The notes beneath the pieces were generated by a model. The model did no database searches, was not told where the DNA came from, and saw only the letters and a program-made list of their open reading frames with translations. Both the position numbers and the translations under genes were made by a program. A stretch of DNA of 64,000 nt from Clostridiales bacterium PH28_bin88. GTDB taxonomy: Bacteria > Bacillota > PH28-bin88. Position 1 is the stretch's first letter. Each line of letters starts with the position of its first letter. Shown here piece by piece: positions 63,379 to 64,000 of the stretch. Location of the stretch: assembly GCA_000987045.1 (NCBI GenBank), contig LAKY01000051.1:1-64000 (forward strand). The letters are read 5' to 3'.

Positions 63379-64000
63379 TATCCCAACACTTCCTCACCAA
63401 GGTAAATTTCCCGTACTCCTTCATGTTCCCGGATCATGTCAGGCGTCCCGTCCGCGAGGATTTCCCCCTTATTCATCACAACCACCCGGTCCGAAACCGA
63501 AAAAACCACATCCATGTCATGTTCCACAATTACGAAGGTCAGGTTTCGCTCTTCAGCCAGGCGAATGATTAAATCCAGCACCTGCCGGTGTTCAACGGGG
63601 TTCATACCAGCGCAAGGCTCATCCAGAAAACAGAGCCGCGGCCTGGGGGCGATGGCCATCCCGATTTCCAGCAAACGCTTATCCCCATGAGACAAGGCGC
63701 CAGCAGGTTGAGACTTCTGATCCCACAGGCCGACATCATGCATTATCTCCTCGATTTCTTCATTCGCCTCCAAAAACCGCTCCCGAGACGCCAGGGGAGA
63801 AGCCGCATAGCCTAAACGGGCGAATACCGGCAACTGGATATTCTGAAACACCGTCAGCCGGGGGAAAATATCGCCGATCTGGAAGGAGCGGCTGATACCT
63901 TTTTTAATCCGCTCATGGATGGGCAGGCGGGTAATCTCCGTATTATCCAGATATACGCGTCCTGCATCCGGGTTGATTTTTCCGGTAATCAAATTAATCA
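63378..64000 (-). CDS. livG: LivG-type ABC transporter ATPase, partial at right edge
   Basis: The C-terminal 200 or so residues of a LivG ATPase; the frame continues past the window end (NLITGKINPDAGRVYLDN follows a missing Walker A). Present are ISRSFQIGDIFPRLTVFQN (Q-loop region), the LSHGDKRLLEIGMAIA signature, Walker B LCFLDEPCAGMNPVE and IVEHDMDVVFSVSDRVVVMN with the switch histidine. It forms the ATPase pair with LivF; permease and binding-protein genes should lie beyond the edge. Confidence 0.9.
   Translation of the reverse strand, partial: INLITGKINPDAGRVYLDNTEITRLPIHERIKKGISRSFQIGDIFPRLTVFQNIQLPVFARLGYAASPLASRERFLEANEEIEEIMHDVGLWDQKSQPAGALSHGDKRLLEIGMAIAPRPRLCFLDEPCAGMNPVEHRQVLDLIIRLAEERNLTFVIVEHDMDVVFSVSDRVVVMNKGEILADGTPDMIREHEGVREIYLGEEVLG

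Overview
The window looks like a chromosomal piece of an anaerobic, GC-rich Gram-positive of the class Clostridia, probably a Desulfotomaculum/Pelotomaculum-type Peptococcia. This is inferred from gene content only: a purS-containing pur operon with a PurBox and a purine riboswitch, a hisZ-containing his operon with a YerC/HisR-type repressor, many GTG/TTG starts behind strong GGAGG sites, and anaerobic Fe-S and molybdenum enzymes. Almost every gene is on the minus strand. The first 2 kb are visibly AT-rich and stand apart.

Layout. 1-2.2 kb: AT-rich edge with an N-terminally shortened B12-type radical SAM protein and a CPBP membrane protease (plus strand). 2.2-9.4 kb: pcrA, a two-component system with a DUF6305-like lipoprotein, a family-5 solute-binding lipoprotein and a small unknown protein. 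9.5-16.5 kb: his operon (yerC-like repressor, hisZ-G-D-B-H-A-F-IE). 16.5-17.3 kb: regulatory-looking intergenic DNA and a small Fe-S protein gene (plus strand). 17.3-33.6 kb: the most interesting region, a catabolic locus for nicotinate or a close N-heterocycle. 34.2-36.4 kb: a YjbQ-type protein and a fumarate reductase/aspartate oxidase-like flavoprotein. 36.4-50.6 kb: purine operon (permease-purE-B-C-S-Q-L-F-M-N-orf-H-D) with promoter, PurBox pair and guanine-type riboswitch. 50.6-52.7 kb: guaA and hpt. 52.8-57.4 kb: an unknown repeat protein, debris of a MazF toxin and of a 4-hydroxybutyryl-CoA dehydratase, an MFS carrier and a UPF0173 hydrolase. 57.5-64 kb: short-chain acyl-CoA genes (crotonase, 3-hydroxybutyryl-CoA dehydrogenase, thiolase), an SDR, an unknown CGHC protein and the LivF/LivG ATPases of a branched-chain-type ABC transporter, cut by the right edge.

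The catabolic locus reads 5' to 3' on the minus strand: sigma-54 activator, near-perfect -24/-12 promoter, ndhF-ndhS-ndhL-ndhM (four-subunit nicotinate dehydrogenase with a split molybdopterin subunit), small membrane protein plus SSS symporter, NCS1 permease, hnr (6-hydroxynicotinate reductase), UPF0280/ApbE-like protein, ena (enamidase), DUF1185 protein, a serine-dehydratase-like [4Fe-4S] enzyme, and a CoA-acylating methylmalonate-semialdehyde-type dehydrogenase. The first steps match the Eubacterium barkeri nicotinate fermentation (nicotinate to 2-formylglutarate). The later E. barkeri enzymes (formylglutarate reductase, B12 mutase, isomerase, dimethylmalate enzymes) are not in the window. 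The terminal dehydrogenase could instead decarboxylate and CoA-acylate 2-formylglutarate to glutaryl-CoA, whose usual oxidation runs through crotonyl-CoA, 3-hydroxybutyryl-CoA and acetoacetyl-CoA, the steps encoded by the crt-hbd-thiolase genes near the right edge. That link is a hypothesis.

No rRNA, tRNA, CRISPR array, intact insertion sequence or replication origin was recognised. Functions rest on recognising families and motifs by eye; no alignment or search was run.
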